A stretch of DNA of 64,000 nt from Tachypleus tridentatus (GCF_004210375.1 NC_134830.1:1488001-1552000); one strand, 5' to 3'; positions 27,141-39,453 are shown, counted from the stretch's first letter. A program made the numbers and translations. The notes: generated by a model from the letters alone, not told the origin.

Positions 27141-28258
27141 CGTGGAATAATCTTCTTTTTATACTTCACCTTACAGCCAGATAACAGTCGTTTGGTCATT
27201 TGGAGAGAGAATGGCTTCAGATCCATTTTCTTAAAGGAACGTAGGGAAGAGGTTGGAGGGTTGATGCTACAAAGCTGCCACATACTAAATGGATGATCCC
27301 TTTCAACTGGTTGATAGATTACTAGAAAGTGGGAGAGGGTAAGTGGAGCCTGCCATTTAAGTGAATCAGGCCCTAAAATGCCCCCCGACCTAATTCATTC
27401 CTCACCGATGTTGCTGGCATTGTATTAGTGTAAAGATGTGAATTTTTTTATCAGTATTGATTGGATGACCAACCAGATCACATCAGATGTCTGACTTCTT
27501 TATATTTTACCATCTTTTACTCAGATTCGTTTCTTTTGGTGGTTTTTATTTCTTTTCTCTTGCACTTTATTACACTTGTACCAGCTGACCCAGGTGTGCG
27601 ACCTTTGGTCAGATATTAGAATTTCAACGAACCTTCTCTTTGGCTGTCGGAAACTGACATCAATGCAACAGACAAGACGCATCACGTGTAATACTGGACA
27701 TTTTCCCATATTTTATCATGGAAAGTTTTCATTTTGTATGGAGCGCCGCCCAACGGTGGACATAAAATATGCAATAATTTCTTTACGTTGAAAGTTAAAA
27801 AACAAAATGGTAAAGAGCAGTTTCCTAAACCTACGTTATCAGCACTCAGCTTTCTGTTTTACATGTGCACATTTTATTGTATTATTACACGGACTTAAGT
27901 CATTTATATGTACATTATACAAGTTTCTATAATATATTTAGTATGTATATTGTTATATATTAGTATTACATAACAAAGAGTAAATTTGTTTATTAGTTCT
28001 CGGTAATGTTAAGAACCATTCGGTATAGATTACCAATATTTAAAGTATCTTTTTAACTGTTTATGTTCTTCAAGTTATAAATAAATTGTTGGATAGAAAA
28101 TGTGTGAATTTTAAAAGTAGAATACAAAACATTGATTGGTCATTTGTTCTCTCGTGTACTTCACGTTTATATCCTTTAGTAAAACTTTAAACTAAATTAA
28201 CAAATATCAAATGATGCGAGTTGTTGATACAACGTTAAACTTTGTGTACAAGTTGATA
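27141..28258 (+). other. FGF intron, unique part
   Basis: AT-rich intron sequence. Short reading frames on both strands show no recognisable protein. Confidence 0.6.
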
Positions 28259-28929
28259 AGTTGTTCATGTTATTGTTAGTCAAGTTTCCATGAGTAAAAA
28301 GTTGTTCATACTGTTATTGTTAGTCAAGTTTCCATGAGTAAAAAGTTGTTCATACTGTTATTGTTAGTCAAGTTTCCATGAGTAAAAAGTTGTTCATACT
28401 GTTATTTTTAGTCAAGTTTCCATGAGTAAAAAGTTGTTCATACTGTTATTGTTAGTCAAGTTTCCATGAGTAAAAAGTGGTTCATACTGTTATTGTTAGT
28501 CAAGTTTCCATGAGTAAAAAGTTGTTCATACTGTTATTGTTAGTCAAGTTTCCATGAGTAAAAAGTTGTTCATACTGTTATTGTTAGTCAAGTTTCCATG
28601 AGTAAAAAGTTGTTCATACAGTTATTGTTAGTCAAGTTTCCATGAGTAAAAAGTTGTTCATACTGTTATTGTTAGTCAAGTTTCCATGAGTAAAAAGCTG
28701 TTCATACTGTTATTGTTAGTCAAGTTTCCATGAGTAAAAAGTTGTTCATACTGTTATTGTTAGTCAAGTTTCCATGAGTAAAAGTTGTTCATACTGTTAT
28801 TGTTAGTCAAGTTTCCATGAGTAAAAGCTGTTCATACTGTTATTGTTAGTCAAGTTTCCATGAGTAAAAAGTTGTTCATACTGTTATTGTTAGTCAAGTT
28901 TCCATGAGTAAAAAGTTGTTCATACTGTC
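28259..28929. repeat. Minisatellite, 44-bp unit
   Basis: About 15 nearly identical copies of a 44-bp unit with core GTTATTGTTAGTCAAGTTTC, inside the FGF intron. Confidence 0.95.
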
Positions 28930-29159
28930 AATCCACATATAGCCGACCGATTATAATTAACTTAATGTTTCATAGATGGCGACCCAGAGGCTCAGCGATT
29001 GATAGCCAGAGGGTGCTGCCCAGTCTCTGTTTATTCACTTAAACTCTTTCTACTTTTCAAATATACGCATGCGCATTGGAGATAAAATTTAACCACGTGT
29101 GTTCCTACTGTCACTGTACTCTGTATATAGTGTAATACTTATCTACCCCCCTCTTCCAT

Positions 29160-29226
29160 AGGTTCGATTCTCCGTGGTGAACAGACTAGGGATACTTCGT
29201 TGTGTAGATTTGCACTAAGAAAACAC
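29160..29226 (+). mobile_element. tRNA-derived SINE fragment
   Basis: A box-B-like GGTTCGATTCTCC is followed by a short body and a CACTAAGAAAACAC end, resembling the 3' part of the SINE at 39454. No A box remains. It may be a separate, related SINE family. A second weak box-B-like GGTTGGATTCTCG lies at about 29.29 kb. Confidence 0.45.
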
Positions 29227-29468
29227 TAACAATATATCATATCTTCTACCCACTGAAAGATCAGTGGTAGGTTTACGAACGAAATGTTCCTGGTTGGATT
29301 CTCGTCGGTGTATTATTACAGGAAAAAAACAACAGTACTTGATACTTGTCAGAAATAATTGCCTTACTGATTTGTACCACATGCTATTTTGTTGGTTTCT
29401 GACTTTCTCACCACAACTAATTGAGAACAGCCGTCCCAGATTATTAATTCATAATTAAATAAAGAGCC

Positions 29469-29668
29469 AAGCACATGCTCGTCCTTTCAGCCTTAGGGGC
29501 GTTATATTGTTATGGTCAATCTCACTATTCGTTGGTAAAAGAGTAGCCCAAGAGCTGGCGGTGGGTGGTGATGACTAGTTGCCTTTCCTCTAGCCTTACA
29601 CAGCTAAAATAGGGACGGCTGGCACAGATAGCCCTCGAGTAGCTTTGTGCGAAATTCAAAAAACAAAA
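29469..29668 (+). mobile_element. 5'-truncated tRNA-SINE (V-like family 1)
   Basis: Body of the same SINE family that is complete at 31184 and 48606. It has the shared segments GTAGCCCAAGAGCTGG, GGTGGTGATGACTAG and GATAGCCCTCGAGTAGCTTT, then an AATTCAAAAAACAAAAAC tail. The tRNA-like head is missing. Coordinates are approximate at the 5' end. Confidence 0.85.
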
Positions 29669-29691
29669 ACATTACTTTCCCGTTAATCTCT

Positions 29692-29904
29692 GAACCATTC
29701 CACCTGCTAGTCGTCCAGCGTATTCTGAGTTCACGTGAAGCAATGAACCATTCCAGCTGCTAATCGTCCAGCATATTCTGAGTTCACGTGAAGCAATGAA
29801 CCATTCCACCTGCTAATTGTCCAGCGTATTCTGAGTTCACGTGAAGCAATGAACCATTCCACCTGCTAGTCATCCAGCGTATTCTGAGTTCATGTGAAGC
29901 AATG
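29692..29904. repeat. Tandem repeat, 53-bp unit, 4 copies
   Basis: Four copies of a 53-bp unit beginning GAACCATTCCACCTGCTA, with starts at 29692 and 29745. Located directly after the SINE tail. Confidence 0.93.
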
Positions 29905-30398
29905 TTTTAAATGAATTTAACACCAATTTATTTATCTTTTTATCACGATGACAGATTACTGTATAGTAAACAAATCAGTTAGTCCCAAATATCACGTAGC
30001 GAATTGAATGTCGAGACGCTACACCAGGTATGGAACAACAAACGAAGATACATGTGAGTGAAGCATGTGTTTTTAATTTATTTTTAGCCTGCCAGTTGGG
30101 TTATTGTCCTACAGAACCAAAATCCTTATCAAATGTTAACAATAAAAGCGAATGTTTACACTTGATAAAGGGAAGACAAGAACATCAGAAGAGTAATTTT
30201 ACAGATTATTAAAACAAAGCAAGAAAATAGGTCTCTAAAGTTGAGAACGATTACGTACATGTCAAGTATCGCTTACAATGAATTAACCATTAATATAAAT
30301 TACTTTATCAGAAACAACATTTATGTATCGATTAATTAGAGTTTTGAAAGAAGCTAAACTAACTCGTTTAGCTTGAACGAAAAAAAATTTCACTAGGA
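29905..30398 (+). other. FGF intron, unique part
   Basis: AT-rich single-copy intron sequence. A 60-codon plus-strand frame at 30030 has no recognisable features. Confidence 0.55.
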
Positions 30399-30816
30399 AC
30401 TCTTTAAAATCATATCATATCCCGACAAGCTGCTAACCAAGGATTCTTTAACTAAAACTATATCGTATCCCGACAAGCTGCTAACCAGGGATTCTTTAAC
30501 AAAAACTATATCGTATCCCGACAAGCTGCTAACCAAGGATTCTTTAACTAAAATCATATCATATCCCGACAAGCTGCTAACCAGGGATTCTTTAACTAAA
30601 ACTACATCGTATCCCGACAAGCTGTTGACCAAGAATTCTTTAACTAAAACCATATCGTATCCCGACAAGCTGTTGACCAGAGATTCTTTAACTAAAACCA
30701 TATCGTATCCCGACAAGCTGTTGACCAGAGATTCTTTAACTAAAACCATATCGTATCCCGACAAGCTGTTGACCAGAGATTCTTTAACTAAAACCACATC
30801 GTATCCCGACAAGCTG
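30399..30816. repeat. Minisatellite, 48-bp unit (16-residue frame)
   Basis: Nearly nine copies of a 48-bp unit with core ATATCGTATCCCGACAAGCT. The length is a multiple of three, so open frames on both strands repeat a 16-residue peptide (minus strand SGYDMVLVKESLVNSL). The frame starts and ends with the array and lies in an FGF intron, so I treat it as non-coding. Confidence 0.92.
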
Positions 30817-31183
30817 TGGTCAATGAAAACATGTCTTTTCTTCTCACACTACCCAAGAATGATCATAAAAGGATTTTACGCAGTGTTGCAGACATGTTGC
30901 CTATACTTAGATCAAATTGGTGTGGTTTTACACTAGTAGGGTTAATATTGCAGTAGTAATATGACGTCATTGCCCTTGTTAACATCTGTTGATTGATTTT
31001 GTGTATGAAATAATATTTTCGATGATATATTTATTAGGTAGAACAATAATAATTAAATGATGAACTCTGTTTAAGTGTACAACAGCTAAGTAGTACAAAA
31101 GTTGTAGTGAGTTGTTATGATCTCCGGGAAATATTCTATTCAGTCTTTCATATAGCGTTTTAACTTTCCGTGTAGCTCATTTT
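30817..31183 (+). other. FGF intron, unique part
   Basis: AT-rich single-copy intron sequence. No feature recognised. Confidence 0.55.
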
Positions 31184-31456
31184 GCCTCTTACTAGGCTAG
31201 AGTTGTTGGGGCACTCGACTCCCAATCTGAGGGTTGCGGGTTCGAATACCGGTCACACCAAACATGCTTGCCCTTTCAGCCATTGGGAGGCATTATATGT
31301 GACGGTTAATCCCACTATTGCTGATAAAATAGTAGCCCAAGAGTTGGAGTTGGATGGTGATAACTAGCTGCCTTCCATTTAGTCTTACACTGCTAAACTA
31401 GGAATGGCTAGCGCAGATAGCCCTCGTGTAGCTTTGCGTGAAATTCAAAACCAACT
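31184..31456 (+). mobile_element. tRNA-SINE, family 1, near full length
   Basis: The tRNA-like head has a box-B motif GGGTTCGAATACC at about 31.24 kb. The body follows (GTAGCCCAAGAGTTGG, GATAGCCCTCGTGTAGCTTT) and ends in AAATTCAAAACCAACTAAAC. Noncoding retroposon that depends on a LINE for movement. Moderately diverged from the copy at 48606. Confidence 0.88.
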
Positions 31457-31954
31457 AAACTTGTTCGGCTGTAAGTGATCAGTGTTAGCTTATGGAGCAG
31501 TAAATCAAAAGCAAAACGCTTCATGATGTGGTGTTGCAGAAAACAAAATGCATTTTCACGGTGGTTGAGTAATAACTTTATTAGTGCCATAGTGCGGTTG
31601 GAAGAGCTGTAGAAAGCCTGTGTGGCGGCAGGTGCTTTTGGCTGTTTCCATTTATTCTGGCTAGTAATTTAAAATCAAGAACTGCTGTTTATTCACTTTG
31701 AGTGTTTAACACACTTACTACAAACGGTGTCATAAGGGTGAAATGTTGTATCCGATATTATTGTTTCTGTTTATCATCCTAATTCATTGTATTCATCTGA
31801 ATCAGTGAGGTATGTTTTATATCAAACAGTGACGTCATTAGCTCTGTTAATGGTAATATTCTATACAATTTTCAAACAACTATTTGTAATTAGCTGGATA
31901 AACTTAGCTTATTCGGTTTTATGTTTCTTACTGACAAATTTTTTTCTATGGTAG
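31457..31954 (+). other. FGF intron up to the acceptor
   Basis: Intron sequence ending in a pyrimidine-rich TTTTTTTCTATGGTAG acceptor. No other feature recognised. Confidence 0.6.
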
Positions 31955-32061
31955 GAACCTTTTCGGTCTCTCTGACGCCTAACGGAGAAGGAGTGAAAAT
32001 TAGAGGAACAACAGCAGGAAAGTATGTGGCTATGAATGAAAATGGAAATCTATATGCACAG
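31955..32061 (+). CDS. Fibroblast growth factor, core exon 2
   Basis: Middle FGF exon, 107 bp, close to the 104-bp middle exon usual in vertebrate FGF genes. Two bases complete the phase-1 codon from the exon ending at 25282. Then come 35 codons including KIRGTTAGKYVAMNENGNLY, which matches the family signature I-[KR]-G-x-x-[ASG]-x-[KR]-Y-[LVI]-[AC]-M. Donor CAG|GTAACA, phase 0. The boundaries and phases match the conserved two-intron layout of the FGF core, which supports a working gene and not a processed copy. Confidence 0.93.
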
Positions 32062-32520
32062 GTAACAGGTCACGATATCTGTGTTTTGGTGATGCTCTAT
32101 GACCCACACTGGTTTCTTAAATTGTGATTTTTATATTAGTCAAAACAATATAGGGAAATTCATAGTTTCCATTAAAACGTATCGGTGATATTCCCGAGTC
32201 CAGTCATGTGTTTGTTTACCATTTCTGTGGTTTAACGTGTGCATTTCATATGTTATTTCACCACTCGTGTGGCCTAATGATGTATTTCAGCTTCATATAA
32301 AATTGAAGATACCCAATGTTAGAAATTTTAAGAATAGCAGAGTTTTAAGAAATTCAAGTTCATAATGTAATGACCATAAATAAGACATTTGTTTACTTCA
32401 GTGACGTGGAAAGCAATAGTTATGTGACAAGTTTGTCAAACATACGCCGTTATACAGTGGCTACAAGTGAGGTCATCGCATTGTCAGACCATCAGTACAA
32501 TTGATCGCCTAGAATCCTGG
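32062..32520 (+). other. FGF intron, unique part before LINE copy C
   Basis: Single-copy intron sequence. Its last ten bases, AGAATCCTGG (32511-32520), are the left target-site copy of the LINE that follows. Confidence 0.65.
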
Positions 32521-35500
32521 TTTGTTGGTTGGCTGTTTGGCGTTTAATGACGCAAAGCAACTATGCTGTGTGCTCCAAACAACCGGTAAAACGTTAAAGC
32601 AAAATTATCAACATTCATAAAAAGAATCATGTTAAAACAAAATAGTTTAATTTATGAGTAGAAAACATAAATAACATTGAATCCAATTTTTACATTTAGT
32701 CTACAGCGGTAAGAAAACAAAACTACAGTAATACAATGATGAAACTTTGTAGAATGGACGACAACTTCCTGTTGTGGAGACACAAGTGTAGAGGATGACG
32801 TTTCGAAAGTCTTCCGCTTTTCGTCTTCAGTTTCATCATGAATATTCTGTCTACAGTTTCATCATGAATATTCTGTCTACAGTTTCATCACGAATATTCT
32901 GTCTACAGTTTCATCACGAATATTCTGCCTACAGTTTCATCACGAATATTCTGCCTACAGTTTCATCCTACAGTTTCATCACGAATATTCTGTCTACAGT
33001 TTCATCACGAATATTCTGTCTACAGTTTCATCACGAATATTCTGTCTACAGTTTCATCACGAATATTCTGTCTACAGTTTCATCACGAATATTCTGTCTA
33101 CAGTTTCATCACGAATATTCTGTCTACAGTTTCATCACGAATACTCTGTCTACAGTTTCATCACGAATATTCTGTCTACAGTTTCATCACGAATATTCTG
33201 TCTACAGTTTCATCACGAATATTCTGCCTACAGTTTCATCACGAATATTCTGCTTAAATAACAAAGAATACAGTAATAAAAGTTGTAAAGGATTATCTGT
33301 AGCATAATTGTGATTATCATATCTCACCAGGATAACTAACAGGTAAATACAAACATTAGTGTTAGACACCTGAAGTTTACCTTTCCAGTTCTGACGTTAC
33401 GACTGTTTTCTAATTCCTTATCGTTGTGCTGTAATTCCTAAAAAGGAGTCACCTTAAAAAAGGTTTAATTTATAAATTAAAAACTTAAATAGCATTAAAA
33501 AGATCAATGATCCTCAGAAAACTAAAAACAAATTTGTAAAGGGGACAATGTCATCATTGCCAGTGACATTGTCCAGTGTTAGGGGTAAACCTGTGTTGAG
33601 ACGGCAAGACCGTAACATGTGGAATATTATGACGTAAATTTTATCAAGGTGAAATAATACTGACAGACAATGTCGTTTGAGAAAGGCTTCTCTGACTGAC
33701 ATTTCAAGTTAAATCAGGCTGTTCATGGTAGAGTGCTGTTGTCAGGATACACACTTGGTTGGCGAGAATAATTTGATTTGAGGAACCAAACATTAACCAT
33801 CTTCTCTATGGTCTTAGAGACAGCTTGTCAAAGCAATTGGACTATAGTTTGAAGGAATCTTGAGATCCTTCTCAGGCTTAGAGAAAGCATTCTCCTGCCA
33901 GATCCAGTTAAACACAACGAGAAGAATAGCAAAATAAGCAAGAAAGAGATGATGCGGCTTCTCGTAGTGTGTATCATGAGGTCCGACCGATGAAGGGCCA
34001 GTTTGAATTTCACCAGTGGCAATTATAGTCAGAGAGAGGATCAGCTCGAAAGTAAAGAGGTGATCGCTCTGCCCGAGTCTTGATGGCTAAGAAGGTGGAG
34101 GATAAAGTAGAAGTGTTAGATAAATAGCAAAAGCTTTCACCTAGAGTATTGGCGATGCTCTGAGTATCAGCTACTTCCTGGCCATCAGAGAGCAAAATCA
34201 TAAGGGGACAGAAGTATACTGCCCACTAACCTTCCAAATCTTGTCCCTTATGGAACTGGTGGTAGAAGAGATGCTAATTGTGAATGTAATCCAAGATTCC
34301 TTCTGGTTTGACATTGTACCTGCCGAGCATTTGCACGGGCCCATTGAATAGTGATACGGTTTGAAAGTGTGGGATACCTACGAAAGGTATCCCAGACCCG
34401 TTTTTGAGCCTTCTGTGCCATGTGGTGGGCAGGATTTCATACGGACGAGGATACTGTGGAAAAAGTGTTGAGGTTTTAAGAATACATTGATAAGCTGCCT
34501 GGATAGTACACTCGGTCACTGCTGCCACTCAGTCGTCTATCGATGACTTACAGACAATGGCAGAATCAATTTCTAAGAGACCAGTGAAAGAGGGCCAATT
34601 AGCCTGGTCCAACTTCCACCAGGTCCCCTGGGTCAAGTGGCATTGGCCATGATCAGTCTCTCTCAAAATGACAGGATAATGATCACTGCTCCAGGGGTTA
34701 CTGTCAGCCTTCCAGGAAAAGTGAAGAGGGAGCAGACTGAGAAATTAATAGCATTACAAGAATGACCAGGTGCATAAAAGTATGTATAAATACCAGTACT
34801 GAAAAGAGAAGAGTTGTGGTCCGAGAGCATATGCTCTATGGTGCGACTCCCTTCTATCAATAGTAATAGTATTATGTCCGTTAAAATGATTAAAAAGGGA
34901 GATAGCAACTGTTCAACGAGAACAACAAAGTCTGATTGATCATAGGTGTTTCCAGGAGACAGATGGAAAGAACAAACAGTGATGGTACGACCCAAGGAAA
35001 ATCTGATGGTTACTACCTCCAAAAGTGTGCTAAGTGGCAAAGACAGGGTGATCACATGCCAATCGACCAGCAGTGTCACCCCTCCATGCACCCATTCATC
35101 ATACAACTTGTCATTTCTGTACAAAGAAACCTGCTGAAAGGTGACTGTATATGTAGGTTTCAGAAGGCATGAACGAATAATTGTTCTACATCTTGGGATC
35201 AAAGAAGAAGGTGGGCCCAAGGAAATACCCAAACCTGGAACCAAAGGAAGTGGATCTAGGGATCTACTGGAAGGAATGGTAGGGACAGAGATGAGTGTTG
35301 ATGTCGACTCATCAACTTTCATAACTATGGAGGGCAACAGACTTTTCATGTGGTTTGAAAACGATTCTTTTGGAGGCACAGAGAGATTTGTCTGGTCTTC
35401 CATTGTAGCAGAGGACTGGAGTGCAGCAGTATATGTCTTAGACGGAGTGGTGGACAGTAACTTTCGAGCTTTGGGGCAAGAAATGTTGTGAACCATTTTC

Positions 35501-36664
35501 AAACGTTGTACCTCTTTTTATTCCAATATCTAGGGTATAAACAAAAGTAAGATGGGTGAGTTCCACTACAGTTAACACAATGAGAGTCTATTTCACACTC
35601 ATAAACAACATGGTCCTTGCCACCACAACAAGCACACACCAAGGAACCACAACATGATATCCTTGAGTGACTGAACAGCTAAAATTGGAAAATTTCAGAG
35701 GGTTTGGAATATATGGCCATACTTTGCAATTTAGATAACCTGTCTTTATGGTGGTAGGCGGCCATGGTGAAGCAAACGTCAAAATTAGAAAATTGGTTGG
35801 CATCATAATTCCATCTTTGCAAGTGGAGACATGCCTCACTGGAGAAACTCCTTTGGACAACAAGGATTTATAACTCGAGGATGTTCTTCAAATCTCTTTC
35901 ATTAATAAGTCCTCATGGCGAATTCAAAGTAGCATGGGAATAACTTTAATGAGTGTATCCCCAATGGCCTTCAAATGCAAGAGGAGTTCACTGTGTTTAG
36001 GAGTGAATGTTTCCACCAAAATGTCCCCAGAACGTAACTTTTTGTCGGACTTAGAAGAGCCAGCAAGCCCCTTTAGTCCCTTCTGAATAAAAAAACAAAA
36101 GGGAGACATTTGCCTTCAGGTTTGTCTGATGAAGAATGTAATATCAGAATACGAGGTACAGGTGTTGAAGAAGTTGAAGATTGCTGCTCAGAATTTTTGA
36201 GTCATGGTACTTTACCTATGATCTATTTTTATTTTTAATTGGGGATCCATCATAAAGAAAGAATATTTTGATGCCCATTGACCCCACCCAACATGGAGCC
36301 TTACGAGGGGACACACAACAGTGCCAAACAAGGACACTGCAGCAATGCCAGGGTTTCGTGAGCACTATTCCCAAACATCAGCATCAGATACGATGTCCAC
36401 AACACCTGTTGAGAACGTCCAACACTGGTACTCAGTTGAACTAGGCAAAGTGGGCCAGCTGATTGACCCTTGGGGCCACCTCAAAGATTCCTGTCTATAG
36501 GAATTTAAGGCCAAAGTAGCATGTTCAGGTTAGACTCCTCAACCACTAGGGTCCTCTCCTCCCCTTCACAAGGTGAATGTTTAGATCTCATAGGAGGTAA
36601 ACTGAAAGAACAGAATTTTCTCTAGGAGATCCCACCATCATATACAAAAATTCACACCAAGGGA
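32521..36664 (-). mobile_element. LINE (I-like clade), copy C, internally deleted, in FGF intron
   Basis: About 4.1 kb, antisense to FGF. Both ends are present: the 3' end begins at GTTGGTTGGCTGTTTGGCG and the 5' end is at the CACACCAAGGGA shared with copies A and B. The flanks AGAATCCTGG (32511-32520) and AGAATACTGG (36665-36674) look like a 10-bp target-site duplication with one mismatch. Compared with copy A it lacks about 1.8 kb (RNase H and the second half of the reverse transcriptase). It also lacks a few hundred bases around the ORF1-ORF2 junction. Remnants include endonuclease-like sequence (LYRNDKLYDEWVHGGV, 34663-35502) and ORF1 parts (35588-36109). Many stops and frame changes are present, and it is dead. 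Confidence 0.88.
32825..33256. repeat. Minisatellite, 26-bp unit, inside LINE copy C
   Basis: About 16 copies of CAGTTTCATCACGAATATTC plus TGTCTA, lying in the 3' untranslated part of LINE copy C. Copy B has only a CTACAGTATTACAAG-like stretch there. The preceding 32750-32824 sequence (GTTTCGAAAGTCTTCCGC) is also absent from the other LINE copies, so a small foreign insertion probably seeded the array. Confidence 0.92.
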
Positions 36665-36674
36665 AGAATACTGG

Positions 36675-37786
36675 ATCCAGTAAACTTTTCAAGAAACTTC
36701 TAACAGTATGTGGTTCCTAATATATTTAACAGTTGAGCAGCTAGTGGACAACACATCAGCAGTAGATATCACTGTACTATGAATGTCATACAGTATGAGA
36801 ATGGTATCTTGAATTCTGTGACACTTCTGAAGTTGTGAATTGTCAAATTGTTCATCTGATAGATGTGTCTGCTGGATTCAACTGGTGAGAAGAAACATAG
36901 TAACTGATGATGCCTGGACTTGAGTACAGTTCAGCAAGAAGTGGAAGCTTTAGGAAGAAATCAGCTTTACTTCTGGTAATATTGATGAACTGGCAGTAAC
37001 TTAGAGTCATATTAACCTGGCACATGGTTCACTCACTTCATGTTAGTAACATTTGGCTTTCATGTCAACATTACCACATGTACTCCAGCTGTATATGTTT
37101 GTATTCTAGATAAGTGGTCATCTGAGTTTTTTTAACATGTTTTGTACAACAAATCAGTTATATAACCATGAATGTTCCATGTAATGAGTGTTTTAGTAGA
37201 ACCACAGGAAAACAAAACTTTGGTTGTGGTTATAATTCTTGGAAAATTTGGCCATGCTAGTTAGAAAATCATGTGAATTGTATTAGAATATTGTTAGAAT
37301 TTCATTATTCAACCCTTTTAACATCACCAGGGTACCATTCTAGTGGTTTGTATTTTTATTATGATGAAACATCTAATGTTTTCAAATTGAGGTCGACTGT
37401 TGGGTCATTTTTAAACATGATACTGCACGTGTAACATTGTTCAAATATCATTTTATGAATGTTTGTTTTATGTTTCCTTGATAAAGGTAATGAGTTCATC
37501 AAACTCTTATTAACAAATGAAACTAGTGCTACTAAAGCTAGGAAATAAATGTTAAATTGTAGAGTTAATGTCATGGTTTGTGAAACAGATCTGTGTTGTA
37601 CTTGTGTTTAATGCTTGTCATGTGTGATTGACCCTTGTTTCTGGAAAATAATTTCGGAGAATAATTGTACTTTCAGTTAGTAAAACAGCTATAATCTTAA
37701 CTATTGCACATTCTGAAAGGTTTAGCCATTTTTGTTTCCCTCTCTATACCTACAAACGTTTCATTATGTGTTTTTATTTATCTCAG
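36675..37786 (+). other. FGF last intron, unique part
   Basis: AT-rich single-copy intron following the right target-site copy of LINE C. It ends in a TTTTTATTTATCTCAG acceptor. Nothing else recognised. Confidence 0.65.
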
Positions 37787-37969
37787 GACAATCCTAACTC
37801 CGATGAAGTACTTTTCATTGAAAACTTTGAGTCTGATTACTTCCAGTACGAGTCTAAGAAATACCACAAGTGGTATCTTGGGATAAGGAAAAACGGAAAA
37901 CCAAAAAAAGGTCACAAAACAAGGTCAAGGCAGAGAGCCACCATGTGGCTGAAGCAATCACCCAGTTGA
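37787..37969 (+). CDS. Fibroblast growth factor, last coding exon
   Basis: Sixty codons and a TGA stop. The exon starts in phase 0 after TTTATCTCAG and follows the phase-0 donor at 32061. It encodes the C-terminal part of the beta-trefoil: a F-x-E-x-F...Y-x-x-Y-x-S-x-K-Y segment (VLFIENFESDYFQYESKKY), the conserved WYLGIRKNGK strand, and a basic GKPKKGHKTRSRQRATMW stretch that forms the heparin-binding face in this family. The protein stops a few residues after the core, so it has no long C-terminal tail, unlike the insect FGFs. The basic segment slightly resembles FGF8-type and FGF9-type sequences, but I do not assign a subfamily. Confidence 0.94.
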   Translation, partial: DNPNSDEVLFIENFESDYFQYESKKYHKWYLGIRKNGKPKKGHKTRSRQRATMWLKQSPS

Positions 37970-38628
37970 AGATATATCTACAGAATATCCTGTTCCATTA
38001 CCCTGTTGTAGCCCAGTGTTGTCAAGGTTTACATATGATGGATAGAAGCCATTATTATCTCAGTTTACTGATGTCCAGCAAAATAATGAATATCTGAAGA
38101 ATGAGGTATTTCTATAGCAACTAAAATAGTGTACAATGATGTCTGTTTTTACCACAAGTTATGTCTTAATAATTATTTCAGCTAATTAAGAGGCCATAAG
38201 GATCCACTGCTGACAGCCATTCAAAGCATTTTACTCTAGAACTGTTAACAGATATTTTTTCTCTCAAGTATAATTCCTTCCTTCACACATCTTTGTTACC
38301 CTGCCTTTCCCAGGTTTTGTGAGTCAACTATGTACCTGTTGTTTCAACACTACCTGGGATTTGTATGAAAGACTGTTTTTAATCACATCTATAAATTCCA
38401 TGAGTCCTAAATGTAAAACAACAACTTGTTAATACAAATAATTTGTGTATTATGTTCGATATAAAATGAAAGGAACAATGTGCCAGAGTATCGAAGGTTT
38501 GGTAAATATTTTGTGTGAAAACTTTATACCATACTGATTAATCCAAAACATTTGTACTAAATAATTTTCTGAATTGTGTATAATTGTCATTTATATGCTG
38601 TCTATCTGTAGATTTATGATTACAGTTA
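37970..38628 (+). other. FGF 3' untranslated region
   Basis: AT-rich sequence of about 660 bp between the FGF stop and the first good polyadenylation signal. No further coding potential seen. Confidence 0.7.
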
Positions 38629-38634
38629 AATAAA
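38629..38634 (+). terminator. Polyadenylation signal of FGF
   Basis: AATAAA in the context GTTAAATAAAGAAAC, followed by GT/T-rich sequence (TTGTTTCTTTC). Further AATAAA hexamers occur near 39.05 kb and could serve a longer form. Confidence 0.65.
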
Positions 38635-38754
38635 GAAACTTGTTTCTTTCTTTAAGTTATTGTTAAATACATCTACAAGTGGGGACTTTATGTTATTGAT
38701 GGAACACATTCAAAATGATTCCCTTTGTACTGTCTTATGAGAAAACATTGGCAA

Positions 38755-39010
38755 ATCTTGTCATTGGGTTCCTTGAACATAAATATATAAATTTTTCATC
38801 CATACTGTGTCTCCTGACTTGTTATTATGTTACATAAACATAAATATACAAACATTTGATCCAAACTGTCTCGTCATTAAGTTAGTTAAATGTAATTGTG
38901 TGATTCAAACTATCTCTGCTAACTTTTTATCATGTTACTTCAACATAAATATATAAATGTTTCATGCAAACTGTGTCTGCTGACTTGTCATTATATTATT
39001 GTATATAACC
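38755..39010. repeat. Degenerate tandem repeat, about 60-bp unit
   Basis: Roughly four diverged copies of a segment with ACATAAATATATAAA, CATACTGTGTCTCCTGACTT and TATTATGTTA. Old and AT-rich, just past the FGF 3' end. Confidence 0.7.
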
Positions 39011-39099
39011 TAATATTGTGCACCTGAACTTTGATTGTTGACAGAGTAATAAAATAATGAAATAAAAAAACTTAGTACAACAGAATGACCTGTTGAACA

Positions 39100-39314
39100 G
39101 TAGAATTGTCAGATGCAAGGGTTATTTAATGCCTCTTGAATTGGTAGGACTGTCAGATGCAAGGGTTATTTAATACCTCTTGAATTGGTAGGACTGTCAG
39201 ATGCAAGGGTTATTTAATACCTCTTGAATTGGTAGGACTGTCAGATGCAAGGGTTATTTAATACCTCTTGAATTGGTAGGACTGTCAGATGCAAGGGTTA
39301 TTTAATACCTCTTG
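39100..39314. repeat. Tandem repeat, 44-bp unit, 5 copies
   Basis: Nearly five copies of a 44-bp unit with core GTCAGATGCAAGGGTTATTT. Very similar copies, unrelated to the other 44-bp array at 28259. Confidence 0.93.
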
Positions 39315-39453
39315 TAAATCCATAGACTTACCGCTGTGCTAGCGGGAGGCTATCTCAAGTAATTACCTTTAACTAATATTTCTTTATTATCCAGATAGAT
39401 ACAGTGAGAAGTTTTGACATATTATGAATTTCTGTTTATATCCTCTCCATGAG

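Noticed and set aside
30393-30812. 139-codon minus-strand frame with 16-residue repeats
   Set aside because: Explained by the 48-bp unit being a multiple of three. It is bounded by the array and lies inside an FGF intron.
31184-31260. Functional tRNA gene
   Set aside because: The tRNA-like head lacks a complete cloverleaf and continues into the SINE body found at other sites, so it is a SINE promoter region.
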